Positions 8,363 through 20,676 are shown, numbered from the stretch's first letter. The stretch is 43,525 nucleotides of DNA from an uncultured Opitutia bacterium (GCA_903830425.1 CAIKTR010000161.1:1-43525); one strand, 5' to 3'. Program-made: numbers and translations. Notes: generated from the letters alone by a model not told the origin.

Positions 8363-9355
8363 CTAGACGCGCCAGCTCTGCAGGATCTTCTGGTAGTTGG
8401 CGCGCTCGAAGGCGCCGGGGTCGGGGCAACGCGCGAGGTTCATCGCCCCGCGAAACTCCGACACGGACACGTACCCATGCTCCCCCATCCACTGCTCCAT
8501 GCCACTCAGCATGGAGGTGATCAGGTGCGGCCCGTGCTTCAGCAGGACCGACACCAGCTGCACCGCGTGCGCGCCGGCCAGGATCGCCTTCACCGCGTCG
8601 GCCGCGTCATGGACGCCGCCGGACGCGGCCAGCGAGCCCTTGAGGTGCGGCGACAGCACGGCCAGCCAGCGCAGCCGCAGCAGCAATTCCGACGAGTCGG
8701 ACAGCTTCAGGTGGGGCGAGACCTCGAGCTGCTCGATGTCAAAGTCGGGCTGGTAAAACCGGTTGAAGAGCACCGCGCCGCTGGCGCCGATCTTCTCCAG
8801 CGCCACGGCAAAATGCGCCGGGGTGGTGTGGAACGGCGACAGCTTGACCGCGACCGGGATGCGCACGCAGCCGATCACCATGCTGACCGTCTCCAGCAGG
8901 TCGGCCTCGAGCTCGTCCGCGGCCATCGTCGGATCCGTCGCCAGCTGGTACAGGTTGAGCTCGATGGCATCGGCCCCCGCGGACTCGCACCGCCGGGCAT
9001 AGTCGGTCCAGCCGCCGGGCCGCGTGCCGTTGAGCGAGGCGATCACCGGGATGGCCAGCGCCTGCTTCAGGTTCTCGATCTGGCGCAGGTATTGATCCGG
9101 CACCAGCTGGTATTCCGAGAAGTTCGGGAAGAACGAGGTCGCCTCCGGATTGCTCTCCGCCGGCGTTTCGACGTGGTGCCGCAGGGCCAGCTGCTCCGCG
9201 TCGATCTGTTCCTCGAACAGCGAGCGCATGACCACCGCCGCGGCGCCGGCGTCCTGCAGCTTCAACGCGACCTCGGTGTTGTCGCAGAAGGGCGAGGCGC
9301 CGATGATCAGCGGATTGGCCAGTTTCAGCCCGAGATAGGTGGTCGTGAAGTCCAT
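8363..9355 (-). CDS. Dihydroorotate dehydrogenase-like flavoprotein
   Basis: 330 residues with the FMN-binding TIM-barrel pattern of the dihydroorotate/dihydropyrimidine dehydrogenase family: LANPLIIGASPF near the N-terminus, AIPVIASLNG, the barrel-strand segment AGADAIELNLY, IPVAVKLSPF, and the phosphate-binding C-terminal part GSLAASGGVHDAADAVKAILAGA. The frame is open much further upstream, overlapping nifJ, but ATG 9355 lies 11 bases after the nifJ stop and gives the normal family N-terminus (MDFTTTYLGLKLANP). Proteins of this type are found next to nifJ in several anaerobic and phototrophic bacteria, so it is probably co-transcribed with nifJ and may be an accessory redox protein rather than the pyrimidine biosynthesis enzyme. 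The actual substrate is unknown. Confidence 0.85.
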   Translation of the reverse strand: MDFTTTYLGLKLANPLIIGASPFCDNTEVALKLQDAGAAAVVMRSLFEEQIDAEQLALRHHVETPAESNPEATSFFPNFSEYQLVPDQYLRQIENLKQALAIPVIASLNGTRPGGWTDYARRCESAGADAIELNLYQLATDPTMAADELEADLLETVSMVIGCVRIPVAVKLSPFHTTPAHFAVALEKIGASGAVLFNRFYQPDFDIEQLEVSPHLKLSDSSELLLRLRWLAVLSPHLKGSLAASGGVHDAADAVKAILAGAHAVQLVSVLLKHGPHLITSMLSGMEQWMGEHGYVSVSEFRGAMNLARCPDPGAFERANYQKILQSWRV

Positions 9356-9366
9356 GGGAGGGAGGG

Positions 9367-12990
<3,624 letters not shown>

Positions 12991-13032
12991 GGGAAAGGGG
13001 AGCCGGACTTCCGGACGCTGGGGCATGATGTC

Positions 13033-13058
13033 AAAAAATGCGCTCTCCGGCTGCGCAT
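13033..13058 (-). terminator. Hairpin plus T-run in nifJ leader (terminator or attenuator)
   Basis: Read on the - strand, ATGCGC and GCGCAT form a 6-base stem with a 9-base loop (13038-13058), followed at once by six T residues. This is the shape of an intrinsic terminator. It lies 42-68 bases upstream of the nifJ ATG and about 280 bases after the response-regulator stop. It could end transcripts coming from the pseudopilin operon or attenuate nifJ. The stem is short, so confidence is limited. The rest of 12991-13250 shows no gene. Confidence 0.4.
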
Positions 13059-13250
13059 ATCTTGGCAATCGCAGGGCACCGATTGAGCCGTCGGCGCGAC
13101 CGGGCGCGGGTGACGCGGTCGGGCCGGGTTCCGCGGGGCCGGTGGCGGCGGTGCTGCGCGGCCGTGGGGGCAGCGAGGGGCTGAGTCCGGCCGCTGGAAT
13201 TTCCCGTTGACGCGCCCGCTGCGCGGCCATTTGTTCACCGCTCCACTCAC

Positions 13251-13326
<76 letters not shown>

Positions 13327-13335
13327 GTTTAGGAG

Positions 13336-14010
13336 TCAGCGCGGTGGCATGGGTGAGGCGCTGCCGCCACTGCCCAGTCGGGAGGCCAGGGTAAAACCGT
13401 GGTCGCGAGCGTAGCGCATCAGCTGCACCGTGGTCGGCAGGCCAAATTTTTTCAGGATATTGAAGCGGTGCTTTTCCGCCGTCTTCGGCGCGATGCCCAG
13501 CCGCCCGGCAATGTCCGTATCGGAGAGCGCGGAACCGACCATGGAGAGGACCACCCGCTCGCGCTCGGTCAGCAGCTTGTCAAACGAATGGGGATCGCGG
13601 TGGCGGTTCGCCTTGATGCGCAGGAACAGATCGGAAAAATAGGTCTGACCCTGGCCCACGGCGGTGATGGCCGCCTTCAGGGCCATGACACTGCTGGTGT
13701 TTTTGTCCACGAAGCCCTGCACGCGGGCCTTTTCCGCGCGGAACACGGTATAGTCATCGCAGTGTGACGAGAGCGCGAGGATGCGAACCAGCGGAGTCGC
13801 CTGCCGCAACGCCTCGGCCACCTCGAAGCCGTCCAGTTTGGGCAGATGGAGGTCGAGCAGCACCAAATCAGGCAGCGTCGTGATCGCCAGTTGCACCGCC
13901 ACCCGGCCATCGGCGGCCTCCCCGACGACCTCGTGACCCAACTCGTCGGCGCAGACCGTGCGCAGTACTTCGCGGAACATCTCATGGTCCTCGACGATGA
14001 CGATCTTCAT
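13336..14010 (-). CDS. NarL/FixJ-family response regulator
   Basis: 224 residues. The receiver domain has the acidic pocket (VEDHE), the phospho-acceptor Asp53 in LLDLHLPKLDG, and the conserved Lys region near FVDKNTSS. The C-terminal LuxR-type helix-turn-helix starts LTERERVVLSMV and contains IAGRLGIAPKTAEKHRFNILKKFG. ATG 14010 is preceded by a clear AAGGAG ribosome site (14018-14023) with a 7-base spacer; a TTG one codon earlier is less likely. No sensor kinase is in the window. It starts 23 bases after the secreted-protein gene on the same strand, so it is probably the last gene of the pseudopilin operon or at least tied to it. Its target promoters are unknown. Confidence 0.9.
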   Translation of the reverse strand: MKIVIVEDHEMFREVLRTVCADELGHEVVGEAADGRVAVQLAITTLPDLVLLDLHLPKLDGFEVAEALRQATPLVRILALSSHCDDYTVFRAEKARVQGFVDKNTSSVMALKAAITAVGQGQTYFSDLFLRIKANRHRDPHSFDKLLTERERVVLSMVGSALSDTDIAGRLGIAPKTAEKHRFNILKKFGLPTTVQLMRYARDHGFTLASRLGSGGSASPMPPR

Positions 14011-14033
14011 CAAAGTACTCCTTCTCTCTAATC

Positions 14034-14771
14034 CTATTCGCTAGACGGCCCCCGCGTCAGTAATAATCCCGGCCGGCCGTCAGCGTAGCCTGACCGCTGG
14101 GCCTGAGTCGGCATGTCTCGCAACAGGCGTGACTGAACCTCCAGCGCCCCAGGTTGATAGGGTGGCAGGAGGAGCAACAGGGCCCGCTCCGCCGGCTCCA
14201 GTCGGATGGTGTCGGCGAAGGCGCGGTAGCTCCGCCCCTGAAATGAGGTCCGCAGTTGGATCTCCGCGACGGGCTTCAGCGACCAGCGCAGGTCCGCCTG
14301 AACCGGCACCGCGACCCTGCGCCGATTGACGGTTCCCTCCAAGGTCAGGCCGCTGGCATTGAGCAGCCGCAATTCGCCCACCGCATGTCGCGCGGGGTCG
14401 TCATCGATCACCCAAACCCGGAGCGGCGCGGTGGCGCCCGGCTGGTCGCCGGTCAACAGGACCAACAGCGCGCGCCGAATATCAGGCGGCACTGTTGCCT
14501 CGGCCATGAGCGCTCCCGTTGGCGCGTCGTAGATCCGCAGCGGGTCTGGCCCGCGGTAGACACCGGGCGCCGAACGGGCGGTGGGATGCAGCACCAGGGT
14601 CCGCGGTTCGGTCCCGGCCTGTGGTTCGTACGCCAGCCTGGGCATGGGCTCGGGCGAGAACACGGTAAACGCAAGCACCCTCCCCTGCCCCGTTGCAGGT
14701 TCGGTGTCAGCCACCACCGGAGCGGTGAGCAGGACCGCCAGCAAACCTAGATGTCGGATTGATTGAGCCAT
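14034..14771 (-). CDS. Secreted protein of unknown function, pseudopilin operon
   Basis: 245 residues. The N-terminus MAQSIRHLGLLAVLLTAPVVA looks like a Sec signal peptide with cleavage near VVA/DTEP; the remainder looks soluble and beta-rich, with many Val/Arg/Leu strands. I recognise no domain. The frame is open to 14897, but ATG 14771 gives the signal peptide and a 25-base overlap with the end of the preceding gene, which suggests translational coupling. Its place between the giant GspK-like protein and the response regulator suggests an envelope accessory role in the same system, but this rests only on position. Confidence 0.7.
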   Translation of the reverse strand: MAQSIRHLGLLAVLLTAPVVADTEPATGQGRVLAFTVFSPEPMPRLAYEPQAGTEPRTLVLHPTARSAPGVYRGPDPLRIYDAPTGALMAEATVPPDIRRALLVLLTGDQPGATAPLRVWVIDDDPARHAVGELRLLNASGLTLEGTVNRRRVAVPVQADLRWSLKPVAEIQLRTSFQGRSYRAFADTIRLEPAERALLLLLPPYQPGALEVQSRLLRDMPTQAQRSGYADGRPGLLLTRGPSSE

Positions 14772-17700
14772 CGAAAGGTGCGGACGACAAAGCGCCGGCC
14801 ATACGCCTGATTGGTTGCCCCGAGTTCCCCTGGCGCGATCGCCGGATCCTGACGCGCCTCGCGATACTCCGGCAGGCGCTGGATGATCGCCTCGCACCAG
14901 GCCCGCGCCGTGGTCGCGGTGGTGGCCGGATTAACCGCGTCCCCGTAGGCACGGATGCGAAACGTGTCTGACCGGACCAACAGCACCGGCGCCAGCGCCG
15001 TCATCAGATCACCCTGGGTGAGTCGCTGGCTGCTGAATTCCGGCACGCTGGTCGGATCATTGATCGGCCGGCCATCCTCCGTCGTGCTGTCCAGCGCGGC
15101 CTCGAGCAGGCTGCGACCGTCGAACAATGCAGAGGGGGCCAGAAATTCCTCCAAGGTCCGGAAGGGACCCGCCGCCGCCTGCCGTTGCCGCAGCAATTCG
15201 ACGACCCGGGCCGCCAGGGCCCGCGTCGCCGCAGGAGCAATCGTGCGCAGTCCGCGGCGGAACAGGTGCGTGTTGGCGGGCGAGGACGGATTCGGCTCCG
15301 CCGGCGGAGTGGTGGTGCTGGCGGCGTATCCCGCGTCGGCCCGGTACGTCTCCTGCGCGGAAAAGGGAAAACGGTAAAACCGCAGGTCGTCCGCGGCGGA
15401 CACCGCGGTCTCGACTGCCCCTGAGGTGCCCGAGGAAACCTGTGCCGCGACGAACCTGAAATCGCCGTCGCCGCCGACCCGACTGCCGCGCAGGACCGCC
15501 AGCCAGGCACTCGGCTGGACCGAGTTCAGGTTAAAGGCGCCGCCCTGCAGCCAATATTTCGAGGAATAGCCGGCCGCGCTATTCGCCGCGACCTGAGCGA
15601 GGGTCGGAAGGGAGCCAGCGGCCGTCGCGGTGACAGGGTCGATCAGCGAATTGGGCAGCGAGGCGCCGGCGGGGAGTCCACGCGCCACCACCTCTGCGTT
15701 GAGCCCAGAGAAAAAATACTGGTCGAACAGGGCGTTCCACCGTCCAGAGCTTCCCCACGGATTGCCCAAGGCAAAGGGGCGTGTGCCCGCGGTGTGCACG
15801 TGCTGCAGCGCACCCAACGAAAGCAGTGGCCCGCGCGGCAATTCGAAGAGCGGGGCATCCTCGTTATAGGACTGACCGGTGGCACTGGCGCCGCTGCCCG
15901 GGAGTGCCCGGTCAAGCAGCCGGTCGGGAAACGAGATGCTCGTGTAGTTGGCGTAGAGTTCGGGACGAGGGCCGTTCGCGCCGGGCAGATAACTGCCCGC
16001 AGGCAGCGCCGTCTCGCGCGGATCCTGACCGCCGGTGCTCAGCCAAACGTCCGGAGTGGCGGGCAGGTCGGTGCCTTCCATGAGGTGAAAGACGTAGGTG
16101 AATTGATACGTCGCCTGGTTAATCGGCGCCGGCGTGGTGATGAAGGCGCTGAAGACGGGGCTGGAGAACGTGCGCAGCAGCTCGCGCGCGCCGCTGCCCG
16201 CGCCACGAAAGAGGCGCACGGTCAACTGGGTCTGATTACCCTGCAGGTGGACCAGGGCGGCATTGGCCAGACTGGTCCCCGCCACCGCACGCTGGACGCC
16301 CTGCCCCGCCGCCGTGCTGAGCGTCCGGGTGTAGAAGGCACTGGCAAAGCCAGTCGCCGGGACCGGAGTGTGTTTGTTCAGGTCCTGCCGCGCCGACCAG
16401 GTATAGACCCGGCCGGGCAGCCAGGACTGCTGGTCGTCACGGCCGGTGGTTTCCCACGGCAGGTTGATCCGCAGAGGCGCCCCGAATAGTTCCTCGAGCG
16501 ACAGGCCCGGCAAAGTCGTGCCGTCACTAACGCCCACCACCACGGTCGGCAGGCCGGTCACCTCCAGTTGCAATTCCTCCGGCACCAGGGCGCTGCTGTA
16601 GGGATTCCAGCAGGAGACGAGCCAACGAGCCCGCACTTCAAGCGGACGCACCGCGCCACTGACCGCCTGATCGGTGCGGAGATTGAAGGTGAGCAGGAAA
16701 TAGGACAGCAGCGGCGCGACGCCGTGGGTGATCCCGGCATCCGTCCGGGGCGGAGTCAGGCGGTAGCGACGCCGCAAGGACTCCGCGGGATGTTCCGCGG
16801 GATAGGCTGGTGCCGGTTGCGGCGAAAGCGGGACCGCCGGATCTTCCATGTACGCACCATAATCGGCCCAGGCGGCGAAGGCGGACCCGAGCAAATCGGG
16901 CTGGAGCGACAAATCCTGACGCAGCCCGCCCGTCCGAGTGTTGGCCAGGACCGCCCGATGATTCACCGTCCAGGCGTGGAAGTAGGGTCGTAGTGCGTCG
17001 CCACCGAGTGGGGTTACCCCATCGGCGAGTTTGAGCCGGGCAAGCTGGTTGAAGTCCGCCACCCTGGGCAGCAGAGGCAGATTGGCGGGATCGCGCGGCT
17101 CGAAGACCGCGTGACCGGAGAGGTCCGCGGGCCCCGCGCCTAGCGCGAGTTGCTGGGAGACGCGACTGCGTAGCTCCAGTGAGTCAAACGGTGGACAGGT
17201 AAGCGCGGCGCCCCGTCCGTCCACACCGACGGACGCCTTCACCCCTTCATCACCTACCCACCATGCGTAATGGCCGACCGTCGCCGCCCCACCCTGCCCC
17301 GGAACCGCGTTCGCCGCGATCGCCTGCAGGGGTGCCACCACATCGCCAGGCAGGCCCGAGGTCCCCGCGCCGACCAGCTCCACGGCGTGAAATTCGCTGG
17401 AGGGAGTAATTCCGGCCGCCACCCGCTCATTGCCACTCACGAGCCAGGTAAGGGGTGCGACGGAGGTGTCCGCCGAGTCCCAGACTCCGGTGTAGTGGGT
17501 GGTGCCGCCGACCCCGCCCAACGCGGCCGCGGTGGCGGTCACCCGGGTGTCCGGGCCGGCATATTTCTGCAGTCGTCCGAGAGCAATCGAAAGTGCCAGG
17601 AGGGCATGCTGCCGGGCCGTGGACTGCTGGAGGGCATGGTCCACGATGTTTCCCTCAATCCGTGAGAGGATCGCCAGCGAAGTCAGCAGGGTCACGAGAA

Positions 17701-17791
17701 ACCCCAGCAGGACCAGAGTCAGCATCACCGCGAATCCGGCCGCCCGTGGGGTGCCGCGGCGGCGGCCATCAGTTGTGGGAGCAGCGGCCAT
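14747..17791 (-). CDS. Verru_Chthon cassette protein A; giant GspK-like minor pseudopilin
   Basis: 1014 residues. After a basic leader (RRRGTPRAAG) comes a hydrophobic helix FAVMLTLVLLGFLVTLLTSL and then an amphipathic continuation, the shape of a prepilin N-terminus with Gly at -1. Residue 5 of the predicted mature chain is Leu, not Glu; among T2SS pseudopilins, loss of Glu5 is the hallmark of the tip protein GspK. The C-terminal 150 residues also resemble GspK in layout: a segment FRTLEEFLAPSALFD, then RSDTFRIRAYGD. Ordinary GspK is about 300-350 residues, so this version has roughly 650 extra residues, rich in Gly/Ala/Ser/Thr and probably mostly extracytoplasmic. It is the last prepilin of the operon, matching the H-I-J-K order. 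Its start lies 3 bases after the stop of protein C. Confidence 0.85.
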   Translation of the reverse strand: MAAAPTTDGRRRGTPRAAGFAVMLTLVLLGFLVTLLTSLAILSRIEGNIVDHALQQSTARQHALLALSIALGRLQKYAGPDTRVTATAAALGGVGGTTHYTGVWDSADTSVAPLTWLVSGNERVAAGITPSSEFHAVELVGAGTSGLPGDVVAPLQAIAANAVPGQGGAATVGHYAWWVGDEGVKASVGVDGRGAALTCPPFDSLELRSRVSQQLALGAGPADLSGHAVFEPRDPANLPLLPRVADFNQLARLKLADGVTPLGGDALRPYFHAWTVNHRAVLANTRTGGLRQDLSLQPDLLGSAFAAWADYGAYMEDPAVPLSPQPAPAYPAEHPAESLRRRYRLTPPRTDAGITHGVAPLLSYFLLTFNLRTDQAVSGAVRPLEVRARWLVSCWNPYSSALVPEELQLEVTGLPTVVVGVSDGTTLPGLSLEELFGAPLRINLPWETTGRDDQQSWLPGRVYTWSARQDLNKHTPVPATGFASAFYTRTLSTAAGQGVQRAVAGTSLANAALVHLQGNQTQLTVRLFRGAGSGARELLRTFSSPVFSAFITTPAPINQATYQFTYVFHLMEGTDLPATPDVWLSTGGQDPRETALPAGSYLPGANGPRPELYANYTSISFPDRLLDRALPGSGASATGQSYNEDAPLFELPRGPLLSLGALQHVHTAGTRPFALGNPWGSSGRWNALFDQYFFSGLNAEVVARGLPAGASLPNSLIDPVTATAAGSLPTLAQVAANSAAGYSSKYWLQGGAFNLNSVQPSAWLAVLRGSRVGGDGDFRFVAAQVSSGTSGAVETAVSAADDLRFYRFPFSAQETYRADAGYAASTTTPPAEPNPSSPANTHLFRRGLRTIAPAATRALAARVVELLRQRQAAAGPFRTLEEFLAPSALFDGRSLLEAALDSTTEDGRPINDPTSVPEFSSQRLTQGDLMTALAPVLLVRSDTFRIRAYGDAVNPATTATTARAWCEAIIQRLPEYREARQDPAIAPGELGATNQAYGRRFVVRTFRWLNQSDI

Positions 17792-17794
17792 TGT

Positions 17795-18760
17795 TCAGAG
17801 GATTGCCGCCGGCAGCACGATCCGGCGGGTGAAGACGCGTGAATGGGTGCGTGCGATTTCCCACCAATCACCTGGGCGCTGCTGGCCCTCCAGCCCCGCG
17901 ATCTGGCGGGCGCCTTCGGTCGTGAGCATCCGCAGCATCACGTCGATGACGCAGGGTCCACCATGAACGGGGGCGCCGCCTAACGGGGGTGAGGCTTGGT
18001 TGAACTCAAGGTCCAACGCTTTGTCTGGGAAAATCTGCCTGAGTCCCGTGCCGCTGTACGGGCGGCTGGCAGGCCGGCCCTGGATCCGCACGCCGAAATC
18101 GATGACGTCCTCCGCCAGGACCTGACGCCCCAGCGGACTCACGAGGTTGCCCGGCGCACCTGCGATTGTGGCAGGGCGCCGGTAGGCGTCGGCGCTGAGA
18201 TCATAGCCCGCATCGAACGTCGCGGCGGAGCTGATCTCCGCCCGGTAGAGCAGATAGCGGCAGTCCGCACGGCCATCCGCCAGCGTCCGCCGGATGATCT
18301 GGTACGACACCGCCACCGGTGCCGCGGGGTCGCCCGTGCGCGGGTCTGCTCCGGGGGGAGTGGTGAAGAGTCGCAGCCAAACGCCCGCCACGCCAAAGCG
18401 CATGTCGGCCAGCGTCGCCGCGGCCAGTTCGAGCGACCCCGCAGACGGCTTGCCCCCCTCCACCCACTGCCCGCTCGCACCCAGTCCTGGCTGGACGGTG
18501 GCGGCGAGCCACACGCTCCCGTCGTCGCGGCGCCACGCGCCCTGGAGATCCTGGGCCAATTGGTCGAGCACACGCTGGCCTCGGCTCTCGAGGGAGATGC
18601 GACCTTGGGTTCGGTTCCAGGTCCCAAGCAAGTTCACCCCCAGCCCCAGCAGCAGAGTCGCCAGCATTGCGGTCAAGCCGGCGGCCACGAGGAGTTCGAG
18701 TACCGTAAATCCGCTGACCGGTCCCGGCTCTCCGGTTCGTTCCGCGCGTTTCGGTCTCAT
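17795..18760 (-). CDS. Verru_Chthon cassette protein C; GspJ-like pseudopilin
   Basis: 321 residues. A short basic leader is followed by a class III prepilin signal, G at -1 and FTVLELLVAAGLTAML, with Glu5 present. The region just after the helix (SRGQRVLDQLAQDLQGAWRR) resembles the corresponding region of GspJ/PilW-type minor pseudopilins. Length is greater than typical GspJ (about 200-240). The start overlaps the stop of protein B as ATGA, so the two are translationally coupled. Predicted role: minor subunit of the pseudopilus tip complex together with proteins B and A. Confidence 0.85.
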   Translation of the reverse strand: MRPKRAERTGEPGPVSGFTVLELLVAAGLTAMLATLLLGLGVNLLGTWNRTQGRISLESRGQRVLDQLAQDLQGAWRRDDGSVWLAATVQPGLGASGQWVEGGKPSAGSLELAAATLADMRFGVAGVWLRLFTTPPGADPRTGDPAAPVAVSYQIIRRTLADGRADCRYLLYRAEISSAATFDAGYDLSADAYRRPATIAGAPGNLVSPLGRQVLAEDVIDFGVRIQGRPASRPYSGTGLRQIFPDKALDLEFNQASPPLGGAPVHGGPCVIDVMLRMLTTEGARQIAGLEGQQRPGDWWEIARTHSRVFTRRIVLPAAIL

Positions 18761-19344
18761 GGGGTCACCGCCAAGTTTAACACCGCGGTCGAAGCCTGAC
18801 TCAGATCAGCCGTCACGGCGGCCGAACCCTCCGGCCCCAACTTCGACTGGTAGGGCCAGCGGACCTTGGCCGAGACCGCGAGGAAACCCGCGCCAGCGAC
18901 ATAGGCCAGATTCCCGGACTGCTGCCGCACCTCGATCAAAAAATAGCGGTCGCCCGGCACCAGTCCCAGTTCCGGATCACCGGCTTCACTCTCCCGCACG
19001 ATCCGCAGTCCATCGAGCGATCCGACCAAGCGGAGGGATTGGCTGCTGGCACTTCCCGGGATCAATGTCGCCAGCACGTCGAGTCCCCCGGCCGGGTCGT
19101 CACCGGGAAGCGCGTCCCGCAGCCGGAGGAGTTCCAAGGTCACGGCATCAGCCAGGTGCACGGCTTGCTGGCGCGCGGCCATTTCCCCTGCCGCTCGGCT
19201 GCTGGCCGCCAGCAGGGCAACCAGCGCGACGACGGTGACCGCGACCATGCCGATGGCCACAATCACCTCCACCAGCGTGAAAGCCGGATCCTGGGAAATA
19301 GGCTCCGGATCCGGCGGCGCGATGACTGCTTGTGCCGAGATCAT
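18757..19344 (-). CDS. Verru_Chthon cassette protein B; GspI-like pseudopilin
   Basis: 195 residues. Prepilin-like N-terminus with an unusual 24-residue leader containing Pro and acidic residues, Ala at -1, then FTLVEVIVAIGMVAVTVVAL with Glu5. The FTLVEV helix followed by a short soluble domain fits the GspI type. ATG 19344 was chosen over an open frame running to 19455, because it leaves a 16-base gap after protein D and keeps the leader short. It lies between the GspH-like and GspJ-like proteins, as in classic T2SS pseudopilin operons. Confidence 0.83.
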   Translation of the reverse strand: MISAQAVIAPPDPEPISQDPAFTLVEVIVAIGMVAVTVVALVALLAASSRAAGEMAARQQAVHLADAVTLELLRLRDALPGDDPAGGLDVLATLIPGSASSQSLRLVGSLDGLRIVRESEAGDPELGLVPGDRYFLIEVRQQSGNLAYVAGAGFLAVSAKVRWPYQSKLGPEGSAAVTADLSQASTAVLNLAVTP

Positions 19345-19360
19345 CTGGATGGAGCGGGGG

Positions 19361-20026
19361 CTAGATCCCAAAACCCGAGGCCTGATTGACCAGGAGCGGC
19401 ACGCCATAGGCACTGAGCACCGCACCACAGGCCCGGGCGGGGTCGTGAAACTCAACCCCGAGGGGCAGACGCCGCGCTGGGGCCAGCACCAACCGATCGC
19501 CGCCTTTACTCTCGGGCGCCCCCCCTGGGTCGAAAGGCGAGGTCATCTGGAGGTAGAGCCCGGCATGATGGCCAGCCGCGCTCGTGATCGTCCCCGCCGC
19601 GGCCAGTTGCAGGGACGAGTGGCACTGGGGCGGCCAGGCCCCCGGCGGACCAGCGAACACGACCCCGTTGGCCGTGGAGCTTTCCGGCACGATAAACACT
19701 CCGGCGGGCAGAAGTACGTCGTCCGAACGCGTCTGCCACTGGCCCGAGCCCGGCGCCGTCTCCACCGCCAAGTGCATCCGCCGGAGAAACCCCTCGCCCG
19801 CCGGATCCGCATCCACCACGAGCATGGCACGGTTCTCTCCCAACGCCGCCTGACCACGGGCCGCGGCCAGCATGCGGGCGACCCGGCCCTGGCCCTCCTG
19901 CAAGGCCCCCGCCGAATCTCCGCCCTGCAGCGCCCGAGCCAGCAGGCCGGTGAACAGCGCGATGAGGCCGAGCACCATCAGTAGCTCGATCAGGGTAAAG
20001 GCACTGGACCGGTCCCGTTTCATCAT
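19361..20026 (-). CDS. Verru_Chthon cassette protein D; GspH-like pseudopilin
   Basis: 221 residues. Leader MMKRDRSSA, then FTLIELLMVLGLIALFTGLL with Glu5 and Ala at -1. The helix continues into a region rich in Gln/Ala/Arg (GRVARMLAAARGQAALGENRAMLVVD), which resembles GspH/FimT, where this segment is followed by a beta-domain. The start ATG 20026 overlaps the previous stop as ATGA. It is the first member of the D-B-C-A set in transcription order. Confidence 0.83.
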   Translation of the reverse strand: MMKRDRSSAFTLIELLMVLGLIALFTGLLARALQGGDSAGALQEGQGRVARMLAAARGQAALGENRAMLVVDADPAGEGFLRRMHLAVETAPGSGQWQTRSDDVLLPAGVFIVPESSTANGVVFAGPPGAWPPQCHSSLQLAAAGTITSAAGHHAGLYLQMTSPFDPGGAPESKGGDRLVLAPARRLPLGVEFHDPARACGAVLSAYGVPLLVNQASGFGI

Positions 20027-20676
20027 TTCCAGCTGAACACCAGGTCGCTCGCCCGGGTGCCGGGACCCGCCGAGTAAAAAATTACGCCGGCCCGGATGCC
20101 CACCCCCAGGTCCAGATCGCTGACCGCGGGGGCATACGCGTCGGTGCGGCCCAGCCCGCACACCGACTGCACTGAACCGTCCGCCCCGGTGATCTGTCCA
20201 TCACCGTTCCGGTCGCAGAGCACGGCGATGTCCGAGTTGCCGAAGGCGTCGACCAGCGCCGTCCGGGTCTCATTCAACTCATCTTCGGTGAGGGCGTAGA
20301 ATGCCGTCTGCGTGAGGTTCCCCGCGAGATGATCCGGCGCCGCCACGGCCGCGCCCTGCAGCGACTTCCCGGTGAGGGCCCCGGCAAACAGCCTTGGCTC
20401 CACTTTGCCGCTGCCGCCGTCGATCACCGGGTAATAGCCATACTCCTGGCGGAAGGACTCCATCGCGCCGCCCCATTGGGCAAACAGCACCTTGGTCTTG
20501 GCCCGCCGGGCCGCGACCCGCACGGACAGGGTGGCCGGCAGGAGAATGCCGGCGAGCACGCCAACGATCGCGATCACCGTCAGGAGTTCGATCAAGGTGA
20601 ACGCGACAGGCCGATGGGCGCAGGGGCCCGTTACCGGACCAGCCGGGTCGCGATTGAAAATTCCTCGGGGCCTCAT
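20023..20676 (-). CDS. GspG-like pseudopilin with EF-hand-like loop
   Basis: 217 residues. A leader of about 24 residues ends in Ala at -1, followed by FTLIELLTVIAIVGVLAGIL (Glu5 present) and an alpha-1 extension containing FRQEYGYYPV, the typical GspG/pilin transition. Residues 155-166 read DRNGDGQITGAD, which fits a 12-residue EF-hand calcium loop at positions 1, 3, 5, 6, 8 and 12 (bases 20179-20214). Calcium binding is common in major pseudopilins but normally through a different loop. ATG 20676 overlaps the preceding stop as ATGA; the frame is open further upstream but that part overlaps the previous gene. Confidence 0.82.
   Translation of the reverse strand: MRPRGIFNRDPAGPVTGPCAHRPVAFTLIELLTVIAIVGVLAGILLPATLSVRVAARRAKTKVLFAQWGGAMESFRQEYGYYPVIDGGSGKVEPRLFAGALTGKSLQGAAVAAPDHLAGNLTQTAFYALTEDELNETRTALVDAFGNSDIAVLCDRNGDGQITGADGSVQSVCGLGRTDAYAPAVSDLDLGVGIRAGVIFYSAGPGTRASDLVFSWK

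Noticed and set aside
12991-13230. Longer N-terminus of nifJ
   Set aside because: The upstream extension has no family similarity and would run through the terminator-like hairpin at 13033-13058. ATG 12990 matches the usual start.
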